64,000 bases of DNA from Actinomycetes bacterium (lineage in GTDB: Bacteria; Actinomycetota; Actinomycetes; Propionibacteriales; Propionibacteriaceae). The number at the start of each line of letters is the position of its first letter. The stretch's first letter is position 1. The notes under the pieces are model-generated. The model ran no database searches and had not been told where the DNA came from. It saw only the letters and a list, made by a program, of their open reading frames with translations. Both the position numbers and the translations under genes were made by a program. Of the stretch, positions 1 through 6,992 are shown piece after piece. The stretch is taken from NCBI GenBank assembly GCA_023460935.1, contig JAEWOI010000021.1, forward strand, positions 19,393 through 83,392, in the 5' to 3' direction.

Positions 1-1
1 C

Positions 2-91
2 GGGGAGCAGGCCGCCGTCCGGGTGCGCGACTACCTCGGCGCCGGGGCCAGGGCTGCAACTTCCCGGCCGCTGGCTGGAGCCGGTCGATGA
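2..91 (+). CDS. C-terminal end of an upstream carotenoid gene (possibly CrtI phytoene desaturase), cut by window edge
   Basis: An open frame runs from the window edge to a TGA at 89-91 that overlaps the ATG of crtB as ATGA, so it is the preceding gene of the same operon. Only 29 residues are visible, starting GEQAAVRVRDYLGAG. In actinobacterial carotenoid operons the gene before crtB is usually crtI or crtE, and a small-residue-rich GEQAAxRV stretch near the C-terminus resembles the end of CrtI-type desaturases. This is a context-based guess, since no catalytic motif lies inside the window. Confidence 0.45.
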   Translation, partial: GEQAAVRVRDYLGAGARAATSRPLAGAGR

Positions 92-960
92 GCGCCCGGC
101 TGGAGCAGGGCTACGCCGAGTGCGCGCGCCTGACCAGGGAGTACGGCACCACCTACTACTGGGGCGCGATGCTGCTGCCCGGGCCGCAGCGGCGCCACGT
201 GTACGCCGTCTACGCCCTGTGCCGGCTGGCCGACGACATCGTGGACGCGGAAGGTGCCACCACGCAGCACCGCGAACCCACCCGGCGGGCGCTCGCGCAG
301 TTCCGCGCGCAGTTCGAGGCGGCGCTGGGCGGGGCCTCGGCCACCCCGGTGCTCGCAGCCATCGCCCACACCGTGGAGAGCTGCCGGATCGAGCGGGAGT
401 GCTTCGACCGGTTCTTCGGCGCGATGGCGATGGACCTCGATGTCACCGGGTACGCGACGTGGCCCGACCTGTGCGACTACATGGAGGGCTCGGCAGCGGT
501 CATCGGCGAGATGATGCTGCCCGTGCTGCAACCACTCACGCCGGAGGCGAAGGAGCCCGCGCGGGCCCTCGGCCTGGCGTTCCAGCTCACCAACTTCCTG
601 CGGGACGTGGGGGAGGACCTCGAACGTGGCCGGGTGTACCTGCCGGCAGAGGACCTGGAGCGGTTCGGCGCCTCGCCGTACCGGCGCACGGTGGACGACG
701 CGTGGCGCGCGCTGATGGCCTTCGAGATCGAGCGGAACCGCGAGCTGTACCGACAGGCCCGTCGCGGGGTCGCGATGCTGCCGCCACGCTCGGCCCGCTG
801 TGTCGCGACAGCGCTGAGCCTCTACTCCCGGATTCTGGAGCGGATCGAGGCCAGGGACTACGACGTGTTCACCGGCCGGGCCCGGGTGCCGACGTGGCGG
901 AAGGCGACCACCGCGGCTGCGCTGCTGGTGCTGGGCCCGCAGGTGGGACGGGCGCACTGA
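88..960 (+). CDS. crtB: Phytoene synthase
   Basis: The 290-residue protein is a squalene/phytoene synthase that condenses two geranylgeranyl diphosphates head-to-head into phytoene, the first committed step of C40 carotenoid synthesis. Both Asp-rich Mg2+-diphosphate motifs are present: DDIVD at residues 49-53 and DVGED at about 173-177, the latter in the family-typical context QLTNFLRDVGEDLERGRVYLP (split here: QLTNFLRD then VGED). The length is normal for the family. The start ATG overlaps the preceding stop (ATGA) and the stop overlaps the next start (TGATG), indicating tight translational coupling with crtYc. Confidence 0.95.
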   Translation: MSARLEQGYAECARLTREYGTTYYWGAMLLPGPQRRHVYAVYALCRLADDIVDAEGATTQHREPTRRALAQFRAQFEAALGGASATPVLAAIAHTVESCRIERECFDRFFGAMAMDLDVTGYATWPDLCDYMEGSAAVIGEMMLPVLQPLTPEAKEPARALGLAFQLTNFLRDVGEDLERGRVYLPAEDLERFGASPYRRTVDDAWRALMAFEIERNRELYRQARRGVAMLPPRSARCVATALSLYSRILERIEARDYDVFTGRARVPTWRKATTAAALLVLGPQVGRAH

Positions 961-1385
961 TGCCGGCTGAGTACCTGCTGCTGATGGCGGCCTGCCTCGC
1001 CGTCACCCTCCCGCTGGAGTTCTGGCTGCGCGCCCGGGTCTACCGCCGCTGGCGCCGGCTGCTGCTGGCCCTGGTGCCGGTGGTGCTGCTGTTCTCGGTC
1101 TGGGACGTCTGGGCGATCGGGCGCGGCCACTGGGACTACAGCCCGGACCACACCACCGGCTGGATCCTGCCCGGCGGGCTGCCGGTCGAGGAGCTCGTGT
1201 TCTTCGTGGTGATCCCGATCTGCGGGCTGCTCACCTACGAGGCGGTCGGCACCGTGCTGCGGCGCCGCCCCCGCGACTCTGCGCCGGCTAACCCGACCCT
1301 GCGCCGGGTCCATGAGGCGCAAGGTGGCGGTTCGGGGCGCAAGGTGGGCCAGCCGGCGGCGGGGGAGGAGCGGCGGGATGCCTGA
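960..1385 (+). CDS. crtYc: Lycopene cyclase subunit, CrtYc-type membrane domain
   Basis: This 141-residue membrane protein is one half of the heterodimeric actinobacterial lycopene cyclase, which closes the beta-rings of lycopene. Three hydrophobic segments are visible (about residues 4-20, 34-54 and 76-98), and the conserved acidic motif PVEEL lies at 75-79, followed by VFFVVIPICGLLTYE. A hydrophilic Arg/Gly-rich tail of about 35 residues follows. Its ATG overlaps the crtB stop, and its own stop lies 8 bp inside crtYd, so the two subunits are probably made in equal amounts. Confidence 0.9.
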   Translation: MPAEYLLLMAACLAVTLPLEFWLRARVYRRWRRLLLALVPVVLLFSVWDVWAIGRGHWDYSPDHTTGWILPGGLPVEELVFFVVIPICGLLTYEAVGTVLRRRPRDSAPANPTLRRVHEAQGGGSGRKVGQPAAGEERRDA

Positions 1386-1692
1386 GTACACGCTGGCGAC
1401 CCTGGTTGCTGTGGCCGTGGTGGTGGCCGTCGAGCTGCTCTGGGCGCGCACCGGCATCTTCGCCCAGGCGCAGTACTGGCTGGCGATGGGCATCGTGTTC
1501 TTCTTCCAGGTGCTCGTGGACGGCTGGCTCACCAAGCTCGTCGACCCGATCGTGCGCTACTCGCCGGAGCACTTCCTCGGCGTCCGGTTCCCCTTCGACA
1601 TCCCGATCGAGGACTTCGGCTTCGGGTTCGCCATGGTGACCGCGACCATCATCGTGTGGCAGGTCGCCGGCCGCAGGGAGCAGCAGGCGTGA
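1378..1692 (+). CDS. crtYd: Lycopene cyclase subunit, CrtYd-type membrane domain
   Basis: The 104-residue product is the second half of the heterodimeric lycopene cyclase. It has three predicted membrane helices and the family motif PIEDFGFGFA at about residues 76-85. I chose ATG 1378 over the in-frame ATG at 1312 because it begins directly with the family-typical N-terminus MPEYTLATL, and a purine-rich GGGGGAGGAG ribosome-binding site lies just upstream inside crtYc. The stop TGA overlaps a GTG that starts crtU. Confidence 0.9.
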   Translation: MPEYTLATLVAVAVVVAVELLWARTGIFAQAQYWLAMGIVFFFQVLVDGWLTKLVDPIVRYSPEHFLGVRFPFDIPIEDFGFGFAMVTATIIVWQVAGRREQQA

Positions 1693-3218
1693 GGGAGTGG
1701 CGTCCCGGGCGCGACCGGCGGGCCGTGCTGCACCGGCCACCCGCTCCCGGTGGAGTGCCGGGTGCGCCGGTGGCGGGCCGGCGGCCGGTGGTGGCCGTGG
1801 TGGGGGGCGGGATCGCCGGGCTCGCAGCGGCAACCGGGCTCGCCGAGCGCGGCGTCCGGGTGCTGCTGTTCGAGGCGGCGCCGAGCCTTGGCGGCCGGGT
1901 GCGTGCCTGGCCGGTGGAGGTGCCTGGCGGCGGCGGCACGATGAGCCGCGGCTTCCACGCCTTCTTCCGCCAGTACTACAACCTGCGCGCGCTGCTGCGC
2001 CGCGCCGACCCGGCGCTGTCGCGGCTGCGGCCGGTGGGCGACTACCCGCTGCAGCTGGCCGCCGGGGCCGACGGCCGTCCGGTGGTCGACTCGTTCAGCA
2101 AGGTGCCCCGCCGCCCGCCGTGGAACCTGGTGGGTTTCGTCGCGCAGAGCCCTTCCTTCCGGGTGGCCGACCTCGCCAGGGTGGACGTGCAGGCTGCGCT
2201 GGGGCTGCTCAGGGTGCGGTTCCCGCAGACCTACACCGAGCTGGACGGCGTGAGCGCGGCAGCCCTGCTCGACCGGCTCAGGTTCCCGGAGGCGGCGCGG
2301 CACCTGGCGCTGGAGGTATTCGCCCGCAGCTTCTTCGCCGACCCGACGGAGTTCTCCGGCGGTGAGCTCGTGGCGATGTTCCACACCTACTTCGTCGGCT
2401 CGGCAGAGGGCCTGCTGTTCGACGTCCCGGACGACGACTACGACACGGCCCTGTGGCGTCCGCTCGGCGACCATCTCGCCGGCCTGGGCGTCGAAGTCGC
2501 GACGGGGGTCGAGGTCACCGGCCTGGAGCGCGGCGGCGCGGGGGTGGCGGTCACCACCACGGCGGGCGCGCACGTCGTGGACGCCGTGGTGCTCGCCCTC
2601 GACACGGCAGCCCTGCAGCGTCTCGTGGCCGGCGCGAAGGGCGTGGACGCGGAGTGGCGGGACCGGATCGCCCGCCTGCGCACCGCCCCGCCGTTCGGGG
2701 TGGGCCGGCGCTGGCTGCGGGGCCGGCTGCCTCACCTGGCGCCGTTCCTGGGAACGAGCGGCTACGGGCCGCTGGACAACCTCAGCCGCCTGGACGCCTT
2801 CGAGGCCGGAGCCGCGAGCTGGGCCGAGCGTGAGGACGGCACGGTGGTGGAAGTGCACGGTTACGCGTTGCGTGACCCCTCGGCAGCGGCCCGCGACGAG
2901 CTGTGGCGGCAGGCAGCGCTGGTGCACGGCGAGCTCGGCTCGGCCGAGGTGCTCGCCGAGCAGTGGCTGGTGGCGCAGGACTGCCCGCTGGTGGACACCA
3001 GCCCCTGGCGGGAGCGGCCAACGGTGGCCACCCCCCACCCGGACGTAGTGCTGGCCGGCGACCTGGTGCGCAGCGACTGGCCGATCTCGCTGATGGAGCG
3101 GGCGGCAACCACGGGGTGGCAGGCAGCCAACCAGCTGCTGGCCGGGTTCGGCCGCACCGGTCACGACCTGTGGTCCCCGCCGCTCTCCGGGATGCTGGGC
3201 CGCGGCCGGCGGTCCTAG
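1689..3218 (+). CDS. crtU: CrtU-type beta-carotene desaturase/methyltransferase (isorenieratene synthase family)
   Basis: This FAD-dependent enzyme of 509 residues (from GTG 1689, which overlaps the crtYd stop as GTGA) converts the beta-rings of beta-carotene to the aromatic phi-rings of isorenieratene. An N-terminal dinucleotide-binding motif VVGGGIAGLAAA is seen at about residues 37-48, and the CrtU-typical GFHAFFRQYYNLR lies at about 95-107. Placement behind crtYc-crtYd matches the crtU position in Brevibacterium and Streptomyces clusters, and the substrate would be made by the adjacent cyclase. An in-frame start at 1656 is possible but would lie deeper inside crtYd. The gene ends tail-to-tail with the Crp-type regulator, overlapping by 4 bp at a CCTAGG palindrome. 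Confidence 0.87.
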   Translation: MREWRPGRDRRAVLHRPPAPGGVPGAPVAGRRPVVAVVGGGIAGLAAATGLAERGVRVLLFEAAPSLGGRVRAWPVEVPGGGGTMSRGFHAFFRQYYNLRALLRRADPALSRLRPVGDYPLQLAAGADGRPVVDSFSKVPRRPPWNLVGFVAQSPSFRVADLARVDVQAALGLLRVRFPQTYTELDGVSAAALLDRLRFPEAARHLALEVFARSFFADPTEFSGGELVAMFHTYFVGSAEGLLFDVPDDDYDTALWRPLGDHLAGLGVEVATGVEVTGLERGGAGVAVTTTAGAHVVDAVVLALDTAALQRLVAGAKGVDAEWRDRIARLRTAPPFGVGRRWLRGRLPHLAPFLGTSGYGPLDNLSRLDAFEAGAASWAEREDGTVVEVHGYALRDPSAAARDELWRQAALVHGELGSAEVLAEQWLVAQDCPLVDTSPWRERPTVATPHPDVVLAGDLVRSDWPISLMERAATTGWQAANQLLAGFGRTGHDLWSPPLSGMLGRGRRS

Positions 3219-3952
3219 GCCAGGGCGGAGGTGCTCAGCCCGACGGTGGCCTCGTCGTCGTCCTCCGCCGGGGCGGCCGGGGCATCCTCGCGGACGCGCT
3301 TGGCGATCCGGCTGAGCGCCACGTCGGTGATGTTCAGGAAGCTCGCCAGGTCGCGCTGGGTGACCCGCTGCACCAACCCGGGGTGCTCGCGCAGCAGGCT
3401 GCGGTAGCGCTGCTCCGGCGTGGCCCGCAGCCAGCCGACGTCCGCCTGGAGCGTGGTGGCGTGCATCATTGCGATCGTTGTGGTCAGCCGCGCCCACTGC
3501 AGGTACTGCGCAGACAGGTGGTCGACCACCCGGTAGTTGATCCGGAGCAGCAGGCTCGGCTCGATCGCGCTGATCGTGTGCAGCGAGTCCGCCTCGATGG
3601 CGGCCTTCAGCAGGCTCGACCGCGGGTGCAGCCCGCGCGCCGCGACGCGGCGCACTCCCTCCGCGCCGAGCGCTGACATGGAGGCGAGCACGTCGCCCTC
3701 CTCCGGGAAGAACGCCGTGATCAGCCGGTCGCCCTCCCCGCGCATCTGCGCCTTCAGCAGGCCGCGCTGGACGAAGTAGATGTAGGGGTGGTGCTCGCCG
3801 ACGGAGAACAGCACCACGCCGGGATCGATCCGCACGGTGCGCAGGTTGCCCGCGAACAGGTCCCACTGGGGAAGCTCGCAGCCGGCGTAGGCCTCCAGCA
3901 GCAGGCGCAGGCTCCGAACGGCATGGCCCATCACCGCGTCCTGCCCGCCCAT
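3215..3952 (-). CDS. Crp/Fnr-family transcriptional regulator
   Basis: The 245-residue protein has a cyclic-nucleotide-binding-type beta-barrel (about residues 25-130; FSVGEHHPYIYFVQRGLLKA) and a C-terminal winged helix-turn-helix (about 190-215; TQRDLASFLNITDVALSRI). No Cys cluster is visible, so an Fnr-like Fe-S sensor is unlikely. The ATG at 3952 is preceded by AAGGGGG at a 7-nt spacing; an inner ATG at 3931 (MGHAV) is a less likely start. It converges on the carotenoid operon. A role in controlling carotenoid synthesis is suggested only by neighbourhood; the ligand is unknown. Confidence 0.85.
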   Translation of the reverse strand: MGGQDAVMGHAVRSLRLLLEAYAGCELPQWDLFAGNLRTVRIDPGVVLFSVGEHHPYIYFVQRGLLKAQMRGEGDRLITAFFPEEGDVLASMSALGAEGVRRVAARGLHPRSSLLKAAIEADSLHTISAIEPSLLLRINYRVVDHLSAQYLQWARLTTTIAMMHATTLQADVGWLRATPEQRYRSLLREHPGLVQRVTQRDLASFLNITDVALSRIAKRVREDAPAAPAEDDDEATVGLSTSALA

Positions 3953-4109
3953 CCAGCGCCCCCTTCGGCTGTGGCTGGTCGTCCTGTTCCGGTCGGCAAT
4001 TGTGCTTTCCGTGCGCGTCAGAATTGACTCAGGTAAAGCCAAGCTCCGCCAGCCTTGACAAAGGTTAGTCGGTTGGTGGCCGCTTTGGGCCCTGTCTGGA
4101 AGGTTTGGG

Positions 4110-4395
4110 CCGATACCTGCCCGACTTAGGGGGGCGGCAGGTAGAAGGGGGGTGGCTGGACGCGAATGGCGTCCGGCCTTTCTGCGACACTGCAGGCGCG
4201 GCGTCCGGCGCACCGCTTTCACCGGCGGTGACCGGAGCCGACTCGCAGCAGATCTCTCGGCACAGTCGGTCACCACGGCGGGTGGCGGCCCGCTGGCGAC
4301 CAGATTGAGCCGGGGAGCGAACTGAGCTCGGCTCCCCAATGAGCCGGTTCGCGGGTGGACGCCCGGACGCACAGTCCGGGCGTCCACTTTTCTTT
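4110..4395 (+). ncRNA. Candidate structured non-coding RNA (unidentified) ending in a strong terminator
   Basis: No convincing coding frame fills the 458 bases between the Crp gene and the DUF2752 gene. On the + strand there is a series of stem-loops: CCTGCC/GGCAGG (4116-4141), GGACGC/GCGTCC (4158-4174), a bulged stem pairing 4227-4231 with 4270-4274 and 4238-4243 with 4264-4269, GGGGAGC/GCTCCCC (4312-4337), and a perfect 13-bp terminator hairpin. A terminator pointing + with no + gene before it suggests an independent transcript. A TTGACA lies at 4055-4060, but I see no well-spaced -10. I do not recognise an Rfam family: tmRNA, RNase P and SRP signatures are absent. The minus strand carries two C6 tracts, recalling actinobacterial 6C RNA, but only one falls in a hairpin loop. 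Confidence 0.42.
4355..4395 (+). terminator. Rho-independent terminator
   Basis: A perfect 13-bp inverted repeat (GTGGACGCCCGGA at 4355-4367 and its complement at 4375-4387) with a 7-nt loop is followed by TTTTCTTT. The T-tract is on the + strand only, so it terminates + transcription and not the minus-strand DUF2752 gene that ends at 4411. Confidence 0.85.
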
Positions 4396-4410
4396 GGGTC
4401 TTTTGGGGGC

Positions 4411-4821
4411 TCAGCCGACGGGTAGCAGATTGCGGGCGAGGGCGAAGGCAACCGCGGCAACGCCGATCAGCCAGTACCAGGTGCGTTGTTGGCGCAGGGG
4501 AGCCGGCAGCCGGACCGTCGGCCCGCCCGCCAGCTGGACCACCCAGGTGGCGGCCGCGACCACCAGTCCGCACAGGATCGTGAACACGAACTGGTTGGCC
4601 GACCAGGCTGCTGCCACGTCCCCGTGCAGCAGGGCCGCGCCCATCGTGGTCGCGCCGCAGAACGGGCACAGGGTTCCGGTGAGCAGTCGCCAGGGGCAGG
4701 GGACGCCGACGCCGGTCACGGCGTAGAGCCCGCTCAGCCCGAGACCCACTGCTGCGAGGCCGGCTGTGGCAGCGAGGGCCTGCGCAGGAAAGGTGGCCGC
4801 CGGGCCGACTGGGTTCGGCAC
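4411..4821 (-). CDS. DUF2752 membrane protein
   Basis: A 136-residue protein with about three membrane helices and the signature motif of DUF2752, CPFCGATTMGAALLHGD, at roughly residues 45-61, in which two cysteines and the LLHGD segment are conserved. The molecular function of the family is not known. GTG 4821 is chosen because it lies exactly 6 nt downstream of a GATAAT -10 box (4828-4833, minus strand), giving a leaderless message. It is divergent from the RDD-protein gene. Confidence 0.82.
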   Translation of the reverse strand: MPNPVGPAATFPAQALAATAGLAAVGLGLSGLYAVTGVGVPCPWRLLTGTLCPFCGATTMGAALLHGDVAAAWSANQFVFTILCGLVVAAATWVVQLAGGPTVRLPAPLRQQRTWYWLIGVAAVAFALARNLLPVG

Positions 4822-4827
4822 GCCGCC

Positions 4828-4833
4828 ATTATC
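4828..4833 (-). promoter_or_regulatory. -10 box of a leaderless transcript (DUF2752 gene)
   Basis: GATAAT reads on the minus strand with 6 nt between it and the GTG start. Confidence 0.5.
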
Positions 4834-4898
4834 GCCCCATACCCATCGAACCGCTCCGCCCCTAGGATCAGTCGCAACAGTCCACAAAGGGAGAGAGC

Positions 4899-5816
4899 AT
4901 GTCCGACCAGAACTCCACAACGCCGGACCCCAACGAAGCCGTTCCCGGCTACCAGCCGCCCACGACGCCCCAGCCCCCACCGGCCGACAACCCGCCGTCC
5001 TACGAGCCGCCGGCAGCGCCGCCCTCGTACGATGCACCGCCCGCCCCGCCGGCCTACGAGTCCCCGGCAGCCCCTCCCCCGTACACGCCTCCCGCCCAGC
5101 CCGGCGGGTACGGCGCGCCGCAGCCCGGACCGTACGACCAGCCCGCGGGCGGCTACGGCCAGCCCCAGCCCGGTGCGTATGAGCAGCCCGGCGGCTACGG
5201 CCAGCCCCAGCCCGGACCGTACGACCAGCCCGCCGGCGGCTACGGCCAGCCGGCTGCCGGCTACCCCGAGCCCCCGGCACCCGGCCAGTTCCCGCCGGCC
5301 GGTGGCTACGGCCAGCCCGGCTACGGCGCCGATCCCGGCTATCCGGCAGCGGGCTACCCGGCCGGCCCGGTGGCCGGCGTCGGTGGCGCCCCGCTCGCCG
5401 ACTGGGGCAAGCGTGCCCTCGGTGGCGTGATCGACTACGTCGCGGCCGGTGTGGTGATCTCGATCATCGGCTCGATCATCTCCAACGTCTCCAGCGGCCT
5501 CGGCACCGCGGTCAACTCCATCCTCGGCATCGGCTGGATGGTCTACCTCGGCTACAAGAGCGGCACCACCGGCGTGACCCTGGGCCGCAGCATCGCCAAG
5601 ACGAAGCTCGTCGGTGAGGCGACCGGCCAGCCGATCGGCTTCACCAACGGTGTGATCCGCCAGTTGGCCCACATCGTGGACTCGCTGATCTGCTACGTCG
5701 GCTGGCTCTTCCCGCTGTGGGACGCCAAGCGCCAGACCCTTGCGGACAAGATCATGAAGACCGTCGTGATCGACAACTCCGCCGACCCCAACGCCGGCAA
5801 GTACAACTGGAACTGA
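4899..5816 (+). CDS. RDD-family membrane protein with a long proline-rich repetitive N-terminus
   Basis: This 305-residue protein has about 165 N-terminal residues built from Pro/Tyr/Gly/Gln-rich repeats (GGYGQPQPG, GPYDQPAGGYGQP) and a C-terminal RDD domain of about 130 residues, starting LADWGKRALGGVIDYV and including GVTLGRSIAKTKLV and DAKRQTLADKIMKTVVI. Three hydrophobic stretches mark the membrane part. Such Pro-rich cytoplasmic tails are common in actinobacterial RDD proteins and may bind partners; the transported or sensed molecule is unknown. A GGGAGAG ribosome-binding site precedes ATG 4899. The repeats also make the DNA internally repetitive at about 5100-5250. Confidence 0.88.
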   Translation: MSDQNSTTPDPNEAVPGYQPPTTPQPPPADNPPSYEPPAAPPSYDAPPAPPAYESPAAPPPYTPPAQPGGYGAPQPGPYDQPAGGYGQPQPGAYEQPGGYGQPQPGPYDQPAGGYGQPAAGYPEPPAPGQFPPAGGYGQPGYGADPGYPAAGYPAGPVAGVGGAPLADWGKRALGGVIDYVAAGVVISIIGSIISNVSSGLGTAVNSILGIGWMVYLGYKSGTTGVTLGRSIAKTKLVGEATGQPIGFTNGVIRQLAHIVDSLICYVGWLFPLWDAKRQTLADKIMKTVVIDNSADPNAGKYNWN

Positions 5817-5822
5817 CCTAAC

Positions 5823-5896
5823 CGCCGAACGCCACCGTTGCGGTCCAACGCCTGTACCCCGGTACAGGTTCTCGCCAGCAACGGTGGCGTTCGGCG
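5823..5896. repeat. Nested perfect inverted repeat downstream of the RDD gene
   Basis: A 19-bp perfect inverted repeat (5823-5841 and 5878-5896, arm CGCCGAACGCCACCGTTGC) encloses a second palindrome, CCTGTACC at 5851-5858 with GGTACAGG at 5861-5868. There is no T-tract. It may act as the RDD-gene terminator, or it may be a protein-binding site or a small mobile palindromic element. I saw no second copy in the window. Confidence 0.7.
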
Positions 5897-5936
5897 TCCG
5901 TGGCGGGCGGCGCGGGCCGGACGGGCCGGGCGACGC

Positions 5937-5942
5937 TAGCGT
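5937..5942 (+). promoter_or_regulatory. -10 box of a leaderless transcript (tdh)
   Basis: TAGCGT ends 6 nt before the tdh ATG, and no Shine-Dalgarno sequence is present. Confidence 0.5.
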
Positions 5943-5948
5943 GAGCGC

Positions 5949-6986
5949 ATGCGCGCGCTGGTGAAGACCGCCCCGGGCCCGGGCCTGGAACTGATCGACG
6001 TCCCGGAGCCCGAGTGCGGCCCCGACCAGGTGAAGATCCGGGTGCTGCGAGCCGGCCTGTGCGGCACCGACCTGCACCTTGAGGCGTGGGACGACTGGGC
6101 GGCGAGCACGGTGACCGCGCCGCTGGTGATCGGCCACGAGTTCTACGGCGAGGTGGTCGAGACCGGCGCCGAGGTCACCGGCATCAGGGTGGGCGACCGG
6201 GCCTCGGGCGAGGGCCACATCGTGTGCGGCCGTTGCCGCAACTGCCGGGCCGGGCGCCGCCACGTGTGCATCCACACGATCGGGCTGGGCGTGAACACCG
6301 ACGGGGCGTTCGCAGACGTCGTGGTGCTGCCGGCAGCGAACGTCTGGCTGCAGCCCGAGGCCATCGACCCCGAGCTGGGCGCCATTTTCGACCCGCTCGG
6401 GAACGCGACGCACACCGCCCTGCAGTGGCCGGTGGTCGGGGAGGACGTGCTGGTCACCGGTGCCGGGCCGATCGGGGTGATGGCTGCGGCCATAGTCCGG
6501 CACGCCGGGGCCAAGCACGTGGTCGTCACCGACGTCAGCGACTACCGGCTCGGCCTGGCCGGCGCGGCCGGGGCCGACCTGTGCGTGAACGTCTCTCGGA
6601 CGCGGATCGCCGACGCGCAGCGCCAGCTGGCCATGCTGGAGGGGTTCGACATCGGGCTGGAGATGTCCGGCTCGCCGTCAGCGGTGGCCGAGATGCTGGC
6701 CAACCTCAACCACGGCGCCAAGGTCGCCATGCTCGGGCTGCCGAAGGACCCCTACCCCATCGACTGGGGCCGCGTGATCACCCACATGATCACGATCAAG
6801 GGCATCTACGGCAGGGAGATGTACGAGACCTGGTACCTGATGAGCTCGATGCTGGCCACCTCCCCGGCGTTCGCCGACGCGGTGCGCTCGGTGATCACCC
6901 ACAGGTTCCCGGCCGAGCAGTGGGCCCAGGCGTTCGCCACCGCGCGCTCCGGCGAGTGCGGCAAGGTGATCCTCGACTGGTCCTGA
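5949..6986 (+). CDS. tdh: L-threonine 3-dehydrogenase
   Basis: A 345-residue zinc medium-chain dehydrogenase that oxidises L-threonine to 2-amino-3-ketobutyrate with NAD+. Residues match the E. coli enzyme closely: catalytic-zinc ligands C38 and H63-E64, four structural-zinc cysteines at C93, C96, C99 and C107, the nucleotide fold VTGAGPIGVMAAA, and the Tdh-specific FDPLGNATHTAL and IKGIYGREMYETWY. The product is the substrate of kbl, located 1.4 kb downstream with an MFS gene between them on the other strand. A TAGCGT -10 box six bases upstream of ATG suggests a leaderless mRNA. Confidence 0.95.
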   Translation: MRALVKTAPGPGLELIDVPEPECGPDQVKIRVLRAGLCGTDLHLEAWDDWAASTVTAPLVIGHEFYGEVVETGAEVTGIRVGDRASGEGHIVCGRCRNCRAGRRHVCIHTIGLGVNTDGAFADVVVLPAANVWLQPEAIDPELGAIFDPLGNATHTALQWPVVGEDVLVTGAGPIGVMAAAIVRHAGAKHVVVTDVSDYRLGLAGAAGADLCVNVSRTRIADAQRQLAMLEGFDIGLEMSGSPSAVAEMLANLNHGAKVAMLGLPKDPYPIDWGRVITHMITIKGIYGREMYETWYLMSSMLATSPAFADAVRSVITHRFPAEQWAQAFATARSGECGKVILDWS

Positions 6987-6992
6987 GCCGCC

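Noticed and set aside
4115..4175. 6C RNA on the minus strand
   Set aside because: There are two C6 tracts, but only one lies in the loop of a stable hairpin and no terminator follows on that strand; kept only as an alternative.
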